Shown here one piece after another: positions 16,237 to 25,288 of a stretch of DNA of 64,000 nt. This stretch comes from Nocardia higoensis (GTDB taxonomy: Bacteria > Actinomycetota > Actinomycetes > Mycobacteriales > Mycobacteriaceae). Made by a program: the position numbers and the translations under genes. The notes beneath the pieces are model-generated. The model was not told where the DNA came from and ran no database searches. It saw nothing but the letters and a program-made list of their open reading frames with translations. The stretch's first letter is position 1. Each line of letters starts with the position of its first letter. The stretch lies in contig NZ_JADLQN010000001.1 in the NCBI RefSeq assembly GCF_015477835.1, positions 682,001 to 746,000 of the forward strand. Reading direction: 5' to 3'.

Positions 16237-16251
16237 CCGGTCGGTGACCGG
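16237..16251 (-). promoter_or_regulatory. Hairpin directly after the erm leader ORF
   Basis: CCGGTC and GACCGG form a 6-bp stem with a 3-nt loop immediately after the leader stop codon. Its position suits an attenuator or anti-antiterminator element between leader and erm. Confidence 0.4.
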
Positions 16252-16362
16252 TCAGCTGATGATTCCCGTGGCGGTGCGGTGCGCCGGCGCAGGCCGGGCA
16301 GTCGCGCGCAACCGGATGAAGAAGGCGCGCACCGCACACGCCGGAGTCGACAAAGTGCCCAT
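16252..16362 (-). CDS. Candidate erm leader peptide
   Basis: A 36-codon ORF starting at ATG 16362 and ending 132 nt before erm on the same strand. The peptide begins MGTLSTPACAVRAFFIRLR. Arg17-Leu18-Arg19 is an R-x-R motif of the kind that stalls ribosomes in the presence of macrolides or ketolides (as in the ErmDL leader). No ribosome site is seen, but a -10-like TACGGT ends 8 nt upstream of the ATG, so the ORF may be translated from a leaderless or nearly leaderless mRNA. Stalling could remodel the two downstream hairpins and expose the erm ribosome site. It was found by position and motif, not by database match. Confidence 0.55.
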   Translation of the reverse strand: MGTLSTPACAVRAFFIRLRATARPAPAHRTATGIIS

Positions 16363-16369
16363 GCGCCAC

Positions 16370-16408
16370 ACCGTATCGCCGGTCACGCCGCCCGATCCAC
16401 CGAATTTT
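16370..16408 (-). promoter_or_regulatory. WhiB7-like promoter of the erm leader
   Basis: On the minus strand AAAATT (16408-16403) is followed directly by CGGTGGA (a poor -35) and, after about 20 nt, by TACGGT (16375-16370). WhiB7 promoters have a short A/T-rich block just upstream of the -35, and erm genes of actinomycetes are classical WhiB7 targets. This is the only A/T-rich block in an otherwise GC-rich leader. Confidence 0.4.
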
Positions 16409-16475
16409 CGGCCGACGGGTCAGGAGTGCGATCCCCTGATCGGCTGCCGTTCTCGTCGGGGGAGCGGTCGGCGCC

Positions 16476-18101
16476 TCAGGAATGGAGGGCCCGGTCCGTT
16501 TCGGCCGCCCTGACCCGCCACCGCGCGGCTTCGGTGGAGTCGCCGCGACGGTCGAGGAGTTCGGCCAGCAGGGCCATCGAACGGGATTCGCCGTGCTGGG
16601 CCGCGACCCGCCACCACCCCTCGGCGGCGGTGTGCTCACCACGCCGGAACAACAGCACCGCCAGGTCGTGAGCGGCTCCCGCGTGTCCCGCCTCGGCCGC
16701 CTGGGCCCACAGACCGCACGCCTGCTCTTCCTCCCCCCGGTCGTACATGCCCGTACCCAGATCGTAGAGCGCATTGCGGTAGGCGGCCCCGGGGTCGTCG
16801 GCCTGCGCCGTTCCGTGCGCCGGGGCGGGTTCGGCTGCGGTGTCGGTCGTACTTGACCACGCCTGCTCCGACTCCGGTGCGATCTCGGCAACGGAAGCCG
16901 AGGTGCTCGCCCACGCCACCTCATGCGTCCGGACAGGGTCGGCCGCCGGGGCCGGCGCACTTTCCCACGCCGGTTCCGGGGCGGTTTCGGTCGCATCGGT
17001 CGTGGAGGAACCCGCGGATTCCCACAGCTCGTCGAACGAGGGAATCGACAGCGAGGAAGTCGGCAGCGAAGGAATCGGCTCGGGCAGCCCGGCAGGCTCC
17101 GGGGAGGCGGCCGCATGCCCTCCATGGGCAGGTTCGGGCGGCGCCTCCCATACCGGTTCGGGCCGCGGGTCCGTGAGCCGGGCCGGGGCGGGTTCGGACG
17201 CGGGACGTGGCTCGGGCCGGGCGGGCGCCGCACCCCACGGCGGCGGGGTGTACTTCATCGTCATGGTCGCGTTCTCGTCGACGAACGGCGGAGTCGGCTC
17301 GGTCGGCGGCGTGGTTTCGCCACGGCGGACCTGCCGCTCCTTGGGCACCCTGCTGTCGGTGAGCCGGTCGTCGGTGTAGGCGCTGTCGGCATACGGGGTG
17401 TCCGCGTACGCCGGTTCGGCGGGCGCGGGTTCGGCGTAGGCCTCGGGTGATATCCATTCCGAAGCGTCCGGGCTCTCGCCGGTCGTCTGGTCGGGCCGCT
17501 CGCCGGACTCTGCGGGGGAGTCGAGGGATGCGGTGGCCGCGGGCGTCTCGCCCGGATCGGTGGCGGTCCGGCCGGACTCCCGCGTGCCCGGCCGGACCGG
17601 AGCGATGCCGACGCCGACGACCAGGTTGGCGAAGTTCGGCGGGCCCTCGCCCAGACTGCACCACAGCGCGACGATGTCGTTGGGAATGTCCTCCACGAGC
17701 ATCCCGTAATTGCCGGTCCAGCTCCGGTGCGCGCCGGTCTGGTCCACCCAGACCGGGGTCAGCGAGAACACCGCGTTCGCTCCGGTCGGTACGAGTTCCA
17801 CGGTCACGCCGCGAGCGAGCGCATCGCTCCAGATGTCGACCCCGGTGAGTTTGTGGCCCTCGAGCTCGATGTAGCCGTGCAGTACCGACAGTCCGAGACC
17901 GTGCCCGCGCAGTCCCGCGGGCGGAGCCTGCGACAGCAGCGTCATGTACAGCAGGATCGGCTCGGTTCCGATGCGATCGGTGTACATCGGGTAGACCATG
18001 CTGCCGTTCCACAGGATCGGCTCCGAACCGGTGTAGCGGGCCGCCAAAGGCTGTTCGCCTGCCGGATTCCGCTGATGCCAGGGGGAATACGGCTCGTTCA
18101 T
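16476..18101 (-). CDS. Sel1-repeat protein with disordered central region
   Basis: A 541-residue protein. Residues 1-170 form a folded domain I do not recognise (EPILWNGSMVYPMYTDRIG, HGYIELEGHKLTGVDIW, VWVDQTGAHRSWTGNYG). Residues about 170-430 are Pro/Ala/Glu/Thr-rich and probably disordered. Residues about 440-530 hold Sel1-like alpha-hairpin repeats (YDLGTGMYDRGEEEQACGLW, HDLAVLLFRRGEHTAAEGWW, ALLAELLDRRGDSTEAARW), which usually mediate protein contacts. No signal peptide or membrane segment. ATG 18101 has GGAAGG 7 nt upstream; the frame stays open to TTG 18149. It follows the 18259 gene in the same direction by 157 nt. Function unknown. Confidence 0.8.
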   Translation of the reverse strand: MNEPYSPWHQRNPAGEQPLAARYTGSEPILWNGSMVYPMYTDRIGTEPILLYMTLLSQAPPAGLRGHGLGLSVLHGYIELEGHKLTGVDIWSDALARGVTVELVPTGANAVFSLTPVWVDQTGAHRSWTGNYGMLVEDIPNDIVALWCSLGEGPPNFANLVVGVGIAPVRPGTRESGRTATDPGETPAATASLDSPAESGERPDQTTGESPDASEWISPEAYAEPAPAEPAYADTPYADSAYTDDRLTDSRVPKERQVRRGETTPPTEPTPPFVDENATMTMKYTPPPWGAAPARPEPRPASEPAPARLTDPRPEPVWEAPPEPAHGGHAAASPEPAGLPEPIPSLPTSSLSIPSFDELWESAGSSTTDATETAPEPAWESAPAPAADPVRTHEVAWASTSASVAEIAPESEQAWSSTTDTAAEPAPAHGTAQADDPGAAYRNALYDLGTGMYDRGEEEQACGLWAQAAEAGHAGAAHDLAVLLFRRGEHTAAEGWWRVAAQHGESRSMALLAELLDRRGDSTEAARWRVRAAETDRALHS

Positions 18102-18258
18102 GTGCAGGCCTTCCGCTTCGCGCCCGAATCTGCGCACCGCCTCCCGCAAGGGCGCGGCGGCATGAGCGTACTCGGCGCCCGCCGGGGTGGCGCGACGATC
18201 CCACGGCGTGCGAATCGGGCAGGCGCGGTGCGTGCCGGGCGCACGACGACGGTCCTGC

Positions 18259-18966
18259 TCATTTCGGGGTGTGCCGCCAATCCACGCGTTGCAGGGTCGA
18301 CCAGTCGTCGCCCGCCCACTCCCAGATCAGCCGCGCGACGATCGCCGGATCCGAGACCGTGGTCGCGAAATAGTGGTCGCGCCGGCGGCTGTCGTGGATC
18401 TCGAGGGTGTAGTCGACCGCGGAATTGCGGTAGGTCTGGATGAAGGTCTGCTCGTCGTGCGGCTTGCCGACGATGAGGAACGGCGTCGCCGCCAGGGTGT
18501 CCAGGTTCGGCACCCAGGTGTGGATCTCCCGCTCGGTCATCGACGAGTAGGTGTGCTCGCCACCGATGTCGACATCCACTTCGCGATGTTCCACGCTCTG
18601 TTCGGGCGCCGGGCCGCTGCTGTAGGGGCGCGCGTCATAGAGCTCGTAGTCGAATCCGGTGATCAGATCCTGCAGCAGCTGCCGCACCGGCGCGGCGGCG
18701 TTGTCCAGTGCGCCCGGCACCCGGGGCCGGTCGCCCCGGTCCGCGGAGGTCACCCGCACCGCGTACCCGGCCGCCTCGATTCTGACCCCGGCGTGCGGGC
18801 GCGAAGCCTGCACCGCCGAGTTCCAGGCCTGCAATCCGGCGACGACGACCAGACGGAGATCGTCGTCGAGGGGTCTACCGGCCTGCGCCCGTAGATAGTC
18901 CGGGATTTCCCCGGGCGTGCGGATCGCGCCGACCGGCACGACCACATACTCGAAACTCACATCCAC
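18259..18966 (-). CDS. Conserved-type hypothetical protein
   Basis: A 235-residue soluble protein with no motif I recognise. The middle contains acidic segments (VEHREVDVDIGGEHTYSSM) and the C-terminus is Trp-rich (LIWEWAGDDWSTLQRVDW). Codon use is strongly GC3-biased throughout, so the frame is real. The GTG at 18966 has GGAAG 7 nt upstream. It may be co-transcribed with the downstream Sel1-repeat gene. A secretion-associated or toxin-immunity role is conceivable but nothing here shows it. Confidence 0.7.
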   Translation of the reverse strand: MDVSFEYVVVPVGAIRTPGEIPDYLRAQAGRPLDDDLRLVVVAGLQAWNSAVQASRPHAGVRIEAAGYAVRVTSADRGDRPRVPGALDNAAAPVRQLLQDLITGFDYELYDARPYSSGPAPEQSVEHREVDVDIGGEHTYSSMTEREIHTWVPNLDTLAATPFLIVGKPHDEQTFIQTYRNSAVDYTLEIHDSRRRDHYFATTVSDPAIVARLIWEWAGDDWSTLQRVDWRHTPK

Positions 18967-19101
18967 AACGTAACTTCCGGCGGGCCCTCGCGGGAGGGTC
19001 CGGACGAGGCAACCTGACTTCCGGGGTATCGAATTCGCGCGCCGCGCCGCCGACGGGCCGCGAATCGTGACCGGAACGGTGCGAAGCCCGCCGACGGGAT
19101 C

Positions 19102-19419
19102 TCATGGCGGCGGGACAGCGGGGGTCACGGTGGCCCCCGCGGTGGCGCCGCCCGGTCGCGGATTCGGGGTCGAGGACGCGGGCACGGTGGTCGCCGCGGG
19201 CAGCGTCTCCGGGGAACCCGCGGAGCGAACCGGCACCAGCCCGGCGACCGCGACGATCAACCCCGCCGCGGTGAGCCCGAGTCCGGTGTCGATCATCAGC
19301 CTGCCTGCCGTGCCGCGCGCCTGCGGCGGCCGTGTCGTATGCCAGGTGCCCGCGAACACGAAGGCGAGTACCGCCGCCACGAGCAGGCACACTCCCGTTC
19401 CGGCCAGCACATCACGCAC
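19102..19419 (-). CDS. Small membrane protein, unknown function
   Basis: A 105-residue protein with two membrane segments (about residues 5-24, LAGTGVCLLVAAVLAFVFAG, and 45-65) and a Pro/Thr/Ala-rich C-terminal tail of about 40 residues, probably outside the membrane or flexible. The GTG at 19419 has GGGAG 4 nt upstream. No recognisable domain. It lies divergently from the flavoprotein gene at 19570. Confidence 0.65.
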   Translation of the reverse strand: MRDVLAGTGVCLLVAAVLAFVFAGTWHTTRPPQARGTAGRLMIDTGLGLTAAGLIVAVAGLVPVRSAGSPETLPAATTVPASSTPNPRPGGATAGATVTPAVPPP

Positions 19420-19453
19420 TGCGCTCCCACCCCGCTCTCCTGACCCGAACCGG

Positions 19454-19482
19454 CCCTGCGCCCGCCACGCGTGGGCGCAGGG
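19454..19482. other. Hairpin in a divergent intergenic region
   Basis: CCCTGCGCCC and GGGCGCAGGG form a perfect 10-bp stem with a 9-nt loop, between the divergent membrane protein gene and the flavoprotein gene. Its place upstream of both genes argues against a terminator of either; it could be an operator or an mRNA leader structure. Confidence 0.4.
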
Positions 19483-19569
19483 GCGGACCGATCCCCGCGA
19501 ACCGGAGAATCAACGCACCGGACGGGTCGTCGCACAACCTGTACACGACGACACCGTAGCGTGACGGAC

Positions 19570-20943
19570 ATGAGCGAACACCTGGTCGTCATCGGGGCGG
19601 ACGCGACCGGAATGGCCGCCGCGTCCCAGGCCCGCCGCCACCTCGACGCGCGAGCACTGCGCATCACGGTCTTCGAATCCGGCGGCTTCACCTCCTACTC
19701 CGCGTGCGGCATCCCGTATTGGGTCGGTGGGCTCGTCGACAGCCGCGACGACCTGATCGCGCGCACGCCGCAGGAGCATCGCGCGCGCGACATCGACCTG
19801 CGCCTGCACACCGAGGTGATCGAACTCGATGTGCCGGGCAAGCGGGTGCGCGTCCACGCGCGCGACACCGGCGAGGAATTCTGGACCGGCTACGACAAAC
19901 TCGTCATCGCCACCGGCGCGCGACCGATCCGGCCCGATCTTCCCGGCATCGACGCCGAGGGCGTGCACGGCGTACAGACCCTCGACGACGGTCAGGCGCT
20001 CATCGACACTCTCGGGCGCACCGAGGGCGGTCGCGCGGTCGTCATCGGCGCGGGCTACATCGGTGTGGAGATGGCCGAGGCGCTGATCCAGCGCGGCTAC
20101 CAGGTGCGGGTGCTCGACCGCGGTTCCGCGCCCATGTCCACCCTCGACCCGGAGATGGGCGCGAAGGTGGCCGAGGCCATGCGCGGCATCGGCATCGAGG
20201 TGATCTGCGACGCCGAAGCCGTCGCCGTGCGTACCGACGCCGACGGCCGGGTCCGCGCGGTCGCCACCACCGACGCCGAGTATCCCGCCGATGTCGTCGT
20301 GCTCGGCCTCGGCGTGCGCCCGAACACCGAGCTGGCCCGCGCCGCGGGCCTACCGCTGGGTGAGTACGGCGGCCTGCTCACCGATCTGTCGATGCGGGTG
20401 CGTGGCCACAGCGACATCTGGGCCGGCGGTGACTGCGTCGAAGTGCGCGACCTGGTCTCCGGGCGCGACCGTCACATTCCCCTGGGCACCCACGCCAACA
20501 AGCACGGTCAGGTGATCGGCGCCTGCCTGGCTGGCGGGTACGCGAGCTTCCCCGGGGTCGTGGGCACCGCGGTCAGCAAGATCTGCGCACTCGAGGTGGC
20601 ACGCACCGGCCTGCGGGAGCGCGACGCCCGTGACGCCGGTCTGCAATTCGTGACGGCGACCATCGAGTCCACCAGCCGAGCGGGGTACTACCCCGGCGCC
20701 GCGCCGATGACGGTGAAGATGCTCGCCGAACGCCACAGCGGGCGGCTGCTCGGTGTGCAGATCGTCGGCAGGGAGGGCGCGGCCAAACGCGTGGACATCG
20801 CCGCGGTCGCGCTGACCGCGGGCATGACCGTCGAGCAGATGACCGCCCTCGACCTCGGCTACGCGCCGCCGTTCTCCCCGGTCTGGGATCCGGTGCTGGT
20901 GGCCGCCCGCAAGGCGGCCAGGGCGGTCCGGGAACACGGCTGA
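19570..20943 (+). CDS. FAD/NAD-dependent CoA-disulfide reductase-like oxidoreductase
   Basis: A 457-residue two-dinucleotide-fold flavoprotein. The FAD site is VVIGADATGMAAASQAR (third Gly replaced), the single redox Cys near residue 44 lies in YSACGIPYWVGG, VIATGARPIRPDLP closes the FAD domain, VVIGAGYIGVEMAEAL near 160 is the NAD(P)H site, and IWAGGDCVEV binds FAD. The lone Cys is that of CoA-disulfide reductases and NADH oxidases/peroxidases of the same family. It probably reduces CoA disulfide, polysulfide or peroxide in the cytoplasm. GTG 19561, in frame, could be a leaderless start. Confidence 0.88.
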   Translation: MSEHLVVIGADATGMAAASQARRHLDARALRITVFESGGFTSYSACGIPYWVGGLVDSRDDLIARTPQEHRARDIDLRLHTEVIELDVPGKRVRVHARDTGEEFWTGYDKLVIATGARPIRPDLPGIDAEGVHGVQTLDDGQALIDTLGRTEGGRAVVIGAGYIGVEMAEALIQRGYQVRVLDRGSAPMSTLDPEMGAKVAEAMRGIGIEVICDAEAVAVRTDADGRVRAVATTDAEYPADVVVLGLGVRPNTELARAAGLPLGEYGGLLTDLSMRVRGHSDIWAGGDCVEVRDLVSGRDRHIPLGTHANKHGQVIGACLAGGYASFPGVVGTAVSKICALEVARTGLRERDARDAGLQFVTATIESTSRAGYYPGAAPMTVKMLAERHSGRLLGVQIVGREGAAKRVDIAAVALTAGMTVEQMTALDLGYAPPFSPVWDPVLVAARKAARAVREHG

Positions 20944-20968
20944 TCGACTCGCGGCCGAGGATCACCGA

Positions 20969-21412
20969 CTACTGCCGAGGGACCTGGGCGGCGAGAAACA
21001 TGTAGCTCTTCTCCTCGGTGCGGGTGCGGATCCGCCACGCGCCCTCGACCCTGGCGAAGGTGTCCAGATACCACAGCCCGCACAGCATCAACTGCTGCGC
21101 GCCGTCCGGACCGCCGATCAGCATCGGATTCTGACACATGGTGCGCCCGGTGGCGGTGTCGCCGTCGATGGTGAGTGAGGAGTTCGAGACGAGGTGCTGG
21201 AAGGCGGGGAAGTGCGGCAGCGTGGCCGACAGGAACGCCTTGGTCGCCGCGAGGTCGCCGGCGGGACCGCCCATCGCGGTGTAGTCGATATGGGCGTCGG
21301 CGGTGAACAAGTCGTCCAGCAGATCCCATCGGCGGGTGTCGATAGCGTGGGCGTAGCGGACCATCAGATCTTCGATCTCCAGGCGGTCGGAGATCTCCTG
21401 CAATGACAGCAT
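20969..21412 (-). CDS. SnoaL-like (NTF2 fold) protein
   Basis: A 147-residue single-domain protein of the NTF2/SnoaL type: LEIEDLMVRYAHAIDTRRWDLLDDLF at the N-terminus and GLWYLDTFARVEGAWRIRTR near the end are typical. Asp and His residues in the cone-shaped pocket suggest isomerase, hydratase or dehydratase-like chemistry on hydrophobic substrates, as in steroid and aromatic catabolism, but no neighbour specifies it. It converges on the flavoprotein gene (26 nt) and is divergent from the lipase gene. Confidence 0.82.
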   Translation of the reverse strand: MLSLQEISDRLEIEDLMVRYAHAIDTRRWDLLDDLFTADAHIDYTAMGGPAGDLAATKAFLSATLPHFPAFQHLVSNSSLTIDGDTATGRTMCQNPMLIGGPDGAQQLMLCGLWYLDTFARVEGAWRIRTRTEEKSYMFLAAQVPRQ

Positions 21413-21478
21413 CGGCGTGATTCTGCACTATCGGCGATGGTGCGGCAGGCAATTCGGCGACGCGGTTATGGTGGGTTG

Positions 21479-22735
21479 ATGAGCACCGACCGTCGCCTCA
21501 CCGCGCGCCACGGTTGCCGGTCTGCCACCCTCGCGGGCCCGAGCGGGCGCGTGCTGACGAGTGTGTTCGTGGCTGTGCTGCTCGTGCTGTCGGCGGCGTG
21601 CGGCTCCGACGGCGGTGAGGGGCGGGCGGCGTCGCGGGGCGAGGTGGTCTCGGTGACTCCGATATCGACCATGACCGCGGCCGAGACCACGGAATTCCTC
21701 GCCGATCGCACCATCGAAGCCCCGGTTCGCAACGGCGTCGAAGCCTCCCGCGTCGAGTACCGCACCATCGACGCCGCCGGGCAGCCGACGACGGCAACCG
21801 GTCTGCTCGTCCTGCCCGACACCGATACGGGTGAACGCAGCATCGTCAGCTACGCACACGGCACCATCCTGCGCAAGGACGAGGCACCCTCGGTCGGTGG
21901 TGCGAACGACCGGGCCCGCACGATCGCGTTCGCCGCGGGCGGCGCCATCGGCGTCGCCCCCGACTATCTCGGTCTCGGCGAAGGCCCCGGTCGCCACCCC
22001 TACGTCCATGCCCCGACCGCGGCCAGCGCCTCCCTGGACCTGCTGCGCGCCGCGCGCGCCCTGGCCGAGGATCGCGGCCACACCGTCGCCCCCGAGGTCT
22101 ACATCGTCGGCTTCTCCCAGGGCGGCCACGCCGCCACCGCACTCGCCCGCGAACTGCACGACCATCCGGACACCGGGTTCGCCGTCGGCGCCCTCTCGGC
22201 CATCAGTGGCCCCTACGACATCCGTGAAGCCCAGACGCCCGCCGCGCTCGACGGCGGGGTCAGCCCGCGCGCCGCCGTGGTCTACCTCTCCTACTGGATC
22301 ACCGCGATGAACCCGATCTACCGCGTGTACGACGATCCTTCCGAGGCGTTCCTACCGCCCTACGACGACCACGTCGAAGAACTCTTCGACGGATACCACG
22401 GCGTCTTCGACATCGCGGGCCGTCTACCGGAGACACCCGGGGAACTGCTCACCCCGCGCTTCCTGGAGTGGGCGATGGCACCGACCGGTCCCGCGTTGCA
22501 GGCGATGGACGACAGCGACGGCACCTGTGATTGGACCACCGACGCGCCGGTCCGCCTGTACGTGTCCACCGCCGACCGCAGCGTCGCCGCCACCAACACC
22601 GAGGAATGCCTCGAGACCCTGCGTGGTGAGCGCGTCGAGCGCGTCGACCTGACCCCGATGGACCACGGCGCGACCGCCCGTGCTGCGATCGCGGAGACCG
22701 TGCTCTGGTTCGACCAGCTGGCCGCCGCCGCTTGA
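21479..22735 (+). CDS. Lipoprotein alpha/beta hydrolase (secretory lipase family)
   Basis: A 418-residue exported esterase/lipase. The signal sequence (about residues 22-42) ends in a lipobox LSAAC, so the enzyme is probably lipid-anchored outside the membrane. The alpha/beta hydrolase core has VAPDYLGLGEG near 162, the nucleophile Ser213 in GFSQGGHAA, and a C-terminal MDHG supplying His. The fold and length fit the LIP secretory lipase family. A -10-like TATGGT (21467-21472) ends 6 nt before ATG 21479 and no ribosome site is seen, so the gene is probably leaderless. A strong hairpin follows it. Confidence 0.88.
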   Translation: MSTDRRLTARHGCRSATLAGPSGRVLTSVFVAVLLVLSAACGSDGGEGRAASRGEVVSVTPISTMTAAETTEFLADRTIEAPVRNGVEASRVEYRTIDAAGQPTTATGLLVLPDTDTGERSIVSYAHGTILRKDEAPSVGGANDRARTIAFAAGGAIGVAPDYLGLGEGPGRHPYVHAPTAASASLDLLRAARALAEDRGHTVAPEVYIVGFSQGGHAATALARELHDHPDTGFAVGALSAISGPYDIREAQTPAALDGGVSPRAAVVYLSYWITAMNPIYRVYDDPSEAFLPPYDDHVEELFDGYHGVFDIAGRLPETPGELLTPRFLEWAMAPTGPALQAMDDSDGTCDWTTDAPVRLYVSTADRSVAATNTEECLETLRGERVERVDLTPMDHGATARAAIAETVLWFDQLAAAA

Positions 22736-22760
22736 GCGTCACCTTTCGCCGCAAATGGAA

Positions 22761-22794
22761 GGTGCCGCCGGATGGGGGGAGATCCGGCGGCACC
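22761..22794 (+). terminator. Hairpin terminator after the lipase gene
   Basis: A 13-bp perfect stem (GGTGCCGCCGGAT / ATCCGGCGGCACC) with an 8-nt G-rich loop, 26 nt after the lipase stop. No T-tract. Confidence 0.75.
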
Positions 22795-22972
22795 TGATTC
22801 GGGTCGCGACTCGCAGGGGGACGAATCGCATGCCAGCTCGGGGGGGTAGCTGGCTGATTGCCAGCTTACTCGCGGCTCGCTTTCCCCGCGACGGACTTGA
22901 TCCGATCGCAATCATCGGGCGAGGTCTGGGATCCATTATGTGTCCAGCGGCACACCGGCAACTGATTGGCTG

Positions 22973-22984
22973 TTTGCTAAACTA
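22973..22984 (+). promoter_or_regulatory. Shared motif TTTGCTAAACTA upstream of arsR
   Basis: TTTGCTAAACTA recurs as TTTTCTAAACTA at 23422 before pckG. TAAACT fits a -10 element. Here it also sits in a loose palindrome TTGC-N8-GCAA, suggesting a regulator site over the promoter. Confidence 0.45.
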
Positions 22985-23043
22985 TGCAACAAGCGTCCGC
23001 GATCCGTGCGGTATCGCCCGTCTATCGAAGGAAGTGGCCGAAC

Positions 23044-23373
23044 ATGCCCGGAATGAGCAGGCCGCTCTATCAGATGAAAGCCGACTTCTTCAAGACCCTC
23101 GGTCACCCCGTCCGTATCCGCGTTCTGGAGCTGCTCAGCCAGCGCGAGCACGCGGTATCGGAGATGCTGGCGGAGATCGGCGTGGAGGCGGCGAATCTGT
23201 CGCAGCAGTTGTCCATCCTGCGCCGCGCCGGCCTGGTGACCGCTCGCCGCGAAGGACTCTCGGTCACTTACGAACTCGCCACCCCCGAGGTCGCTCAACT
23301 CCTGGCCGCCGCGCGCGCCATCCTCACCGGGGTGGTCGCGGGGCAGGCCGAAGCGCTCGAGCAGTTGGCCTAG
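23044..23373 (+). CDS. ArsR/SmtB-family transcriptional regulator
   Basis: A 109-residue winged-helix repressor. FFKTLGHPVRIRVLELLSQ starts the domain and the recognition helix is ANLSQQLSILRRAGLVTARR. The metal-binding CxC motif of ArsR is absent (no Cys visible), so it probably senses something other than a thiophilic metal. ATG 23044 is chosen because AAGGAAG lies 9 nt upstream; the frame opens at 22984. It precedes pckG-sulP by 95 nt, and both promoters share a 12-bp motif, so self-control plus control of pckG is likely. Confidence 0.88.
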   Translation: MPGMSRPLYQMKADFFKTLGHPVRIRVLELLSQREHAVSEMLAEIGVEAANLSQQLSILRRAGLVTARREGLSVTYELATPEVAQLLAAARAILTGVVAGQAEALEQLA

Positions 23374-23421
23374 CCTTCCCGCTCGAACCGCGCCGGGGCA
23401 CCCACGCCCTATGATTGCAGC

Positions 23422-23433
23422 TTTTCTAAACTA
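23422..23433 (+). promoter_or_regulatory. Shared motif TTTTCTAAACTA upstream of pckG
   Basis: Second copy of the TTTnCTAAACTA motif, 35 nt before the pckG start. It includes a -10-like TAAACT and overlaps the palindrome AACTAGTT (23429-23436). Confidence 0.45.
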
Positions 23434-23467
23434 GTTACATTGCATCTTCGTGAAGGAGCGATTCGCC

Positions 23468-25288
23468 ATGACCGATTCCATCGCCACCGTGTCTGCGCCG
23501 ACCACACACGAGGCGGTGCAGGCATGGGTGGCGGAGATCGCCGACCTCACCGCCCCGGCCGAGATCGTCTACTGCGACGGCTCGCGCGCGGAATGGGACC
23601 GGCTCACCGGCCTGCTGGTCGAGAAGGGCACTTTCGTGCCGCTCGACGCCAAGCCGAACTCCTTCTGGTGCGTCTCCGACCCCGAAGACGTGGCCAGGGT
23701 GGAGGACCGCACGTTCATCTGCTCGGAAGACGCCTCCGACGCGGGCCCGACCAACAATTGGGTCGACCCGGTCGACATGCGCACGGTGATGACCGAGCAC
23801 TACCGCGGGGCGATGTCCGGTCGCACCATGTACGTGATCGCGTACTGCATGGGCCCGATCGACGCCGAGGATCCGAAGATCGGCGTGCAGATCACCGACT
23901 CGGAATACGTCGCGGTCTCCATGCAGATCATGACCCGCTCCGGCGCGCCGGTGTGGGACCTGCTCGCCGACGGCAGGGACTTCGTCAAGTGCCTGCATTC
24001 GGTCGGCGTCCCGCTGGCACAAGGCCAGGCCGATGTGCCGTGGCCATGTGACACCACCAAGTACATCTCGCACTTCCCCGAGCGCAGGGAGATCTGGAGC
24101 TACGGCTCCGGCTACGGCGGCAACGCGCTGCTGGGCAAGAAGTGTTTCGCGCTGCGCATCGCCTCGGTCATCGGCCGCGACGAGGGCTGGCTGGCCGAGC
24201 ACATGCTGATCCTGAAACTGACCTCTCCGCAGGGCAAGACGCACTACATCGCCGCGGCGTTCCCGTCGTCCTGCGGCAAGACCAACCTGGCCATGCTGGA
24301 GCCCGCGCTGCCCGGCTGGAAGGCCGAGACGGTCGGCGACGACATCGCCTGGATGCGTTTCGGCGCCGACGGCAGGCTCTACGCGGTCAACCCCGAGGCA
24401 GGCTTCTTCGGCGTCGCGCCGGGAACCGGAGCCAAGACCAACCCCAACGCGATCGCCACCATCGAGCGCGGCAACTCGATCTTCACCAATACCGCCCGCA
24501 CCGACGACGGCGACGTGTGGTGGGAGGGCCTGACCGGCGACAAGCCCGCGCACCTCGTCGACTGGCGGGGCCGGGACTGGACGCCGCAGTCCGCTACGCC
24601 CGCCGCGCACCCGAACTCGCGCTACTGCACCCCGATCGAGCAGTGCCCCTCGGTCGCCCCGGAATGGAACGACCCGGCAGGCGTGCCGATCTCGGCGATC
24701 TTCTTCGGTGGCCGTCGCGCCACCACCATCCCGCTGATCGCCGAATCCTTCGACTGGAACCACGGCGTGTTCACCGCCTCGGTGCTGTCCTCGGAGACCA
24801 CCGCCGCGGCCGCCGGCGCGGTCGGCGTGGTGCGGCGTGACCCGATGGCGATGCTGCCGTTCCTGGGGTACCACGTCGGCGACTACTTCGCGCACTGGCT
24901 GTCGATGGCGCAGCGCGAGGGCGCGCAGCTGCCGAAGATCTTCCAGGTCAACTGGTTCCGCCGCGGCCCGGAGGGCGAATTCCTGTGGCCCGGCTTCGGT
25001 GACAACGTGCGCGTGCTCGAATGGGCGCTGAACCGTCTGGACGGCACGGCCGAGGCCGAGTGGACGCCGATCGGCCATGTGCCCACAGTCGAGTCGCTGG
25101 ACCTGTCCGGCCTGGACGAGACAGATCGGGACCTGGCCGCCCAGGCGCTGGCCGTCGACATCGAGGAATGGGTGAACGAGACCCGGTCCATCGACGAGTG
25201 GTACGCCACCATCGGCGGCAACCGGTTGCCCGAGGAACTGCGCGAACAGCTTGCCGCGCTGAAATTGCGTCTGGCGGCGAGGAGATGA
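23468..25288 (+). CDS. pckG: Phosphoenolpyruvate carboxykinase (GTP)
   Basis: A 606-residue GTP-dependent PEPCK that interconverts oxaloacetate + GTP and PEP + GDP + CO2, linking the TCA cycle with gluconeogenesis. The P-loop [13 protein letters not shown] holds the reactive Cys269, Lys271 and Thr272; GDDIAWM is the metal site; [18 protein letters not shown] is the substrate Lys region; FGGRR and NWFRRG complete the active site. Full length. ATG 23468 has AAGGAG about 9 nt upstream. The stop overlaps the sulP start (ATGA), tying it to an anion transporter that may supply or remove bicarbonate. Confidence 0.97.
   Translation: MTDSIATVSAPTTHEAVQAWVAEIADLTAPAEIVYCDGSRAEWDRLTGLLVEKGTFVPLDAKPNSFWCVSDPEDVARVEDRTFICSEDASDAGPTNNWVDPVDMRTVMTEHYRGAMSGRTMYVIAYCMGPIDAEDPKIGVQITDSEYVAVSMQIMTRSGAPVWDLLADGRDFVKCLHSVGVPLAQGQADVPWPCDTTKYISHFPERREIWSYGSGYGGNALLGKKCFALRIASVIGRDEGWLAEHMLILKLTSPQGKTHYIAAAFPSSCGKTNLAMLEPALPGWKAETVGDDIAWMRFGADGRLYAVNPEAGFFGVAPGTGAKTNPNAIATIERGNSIFTNTARTDDGDVWWEGLTGDKPAHLVDWRGRDWTPQSATPAAHPNSRYCTPIEQCPSVAPEWNDPAGVPISAIFFGGRRATTIPLIAESFDWNHGVFTASVLSSETTAAAAGAVGVVRRDPMAMLPFLGYHVGDYFAHWLSMAQREGAQLPKIFQVNWFRRGPEGEFLWPGFGDNVRVLEWALNRLDGTAEAEWTPIGHVPTVESLDLSGLDETDRDLAAQALAVDIEEWVNETRSIDEWYATIGGNRLPEELREQLAALKLRLAARR

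Noticed and set aside
18149-18258. N-terminal extension of the Sel1 protein beyond the TTG at 18149
   Set aside because: The frame stays open, but there is no usable start codon and a well-spaced ribosome site exists before ATG 18101.
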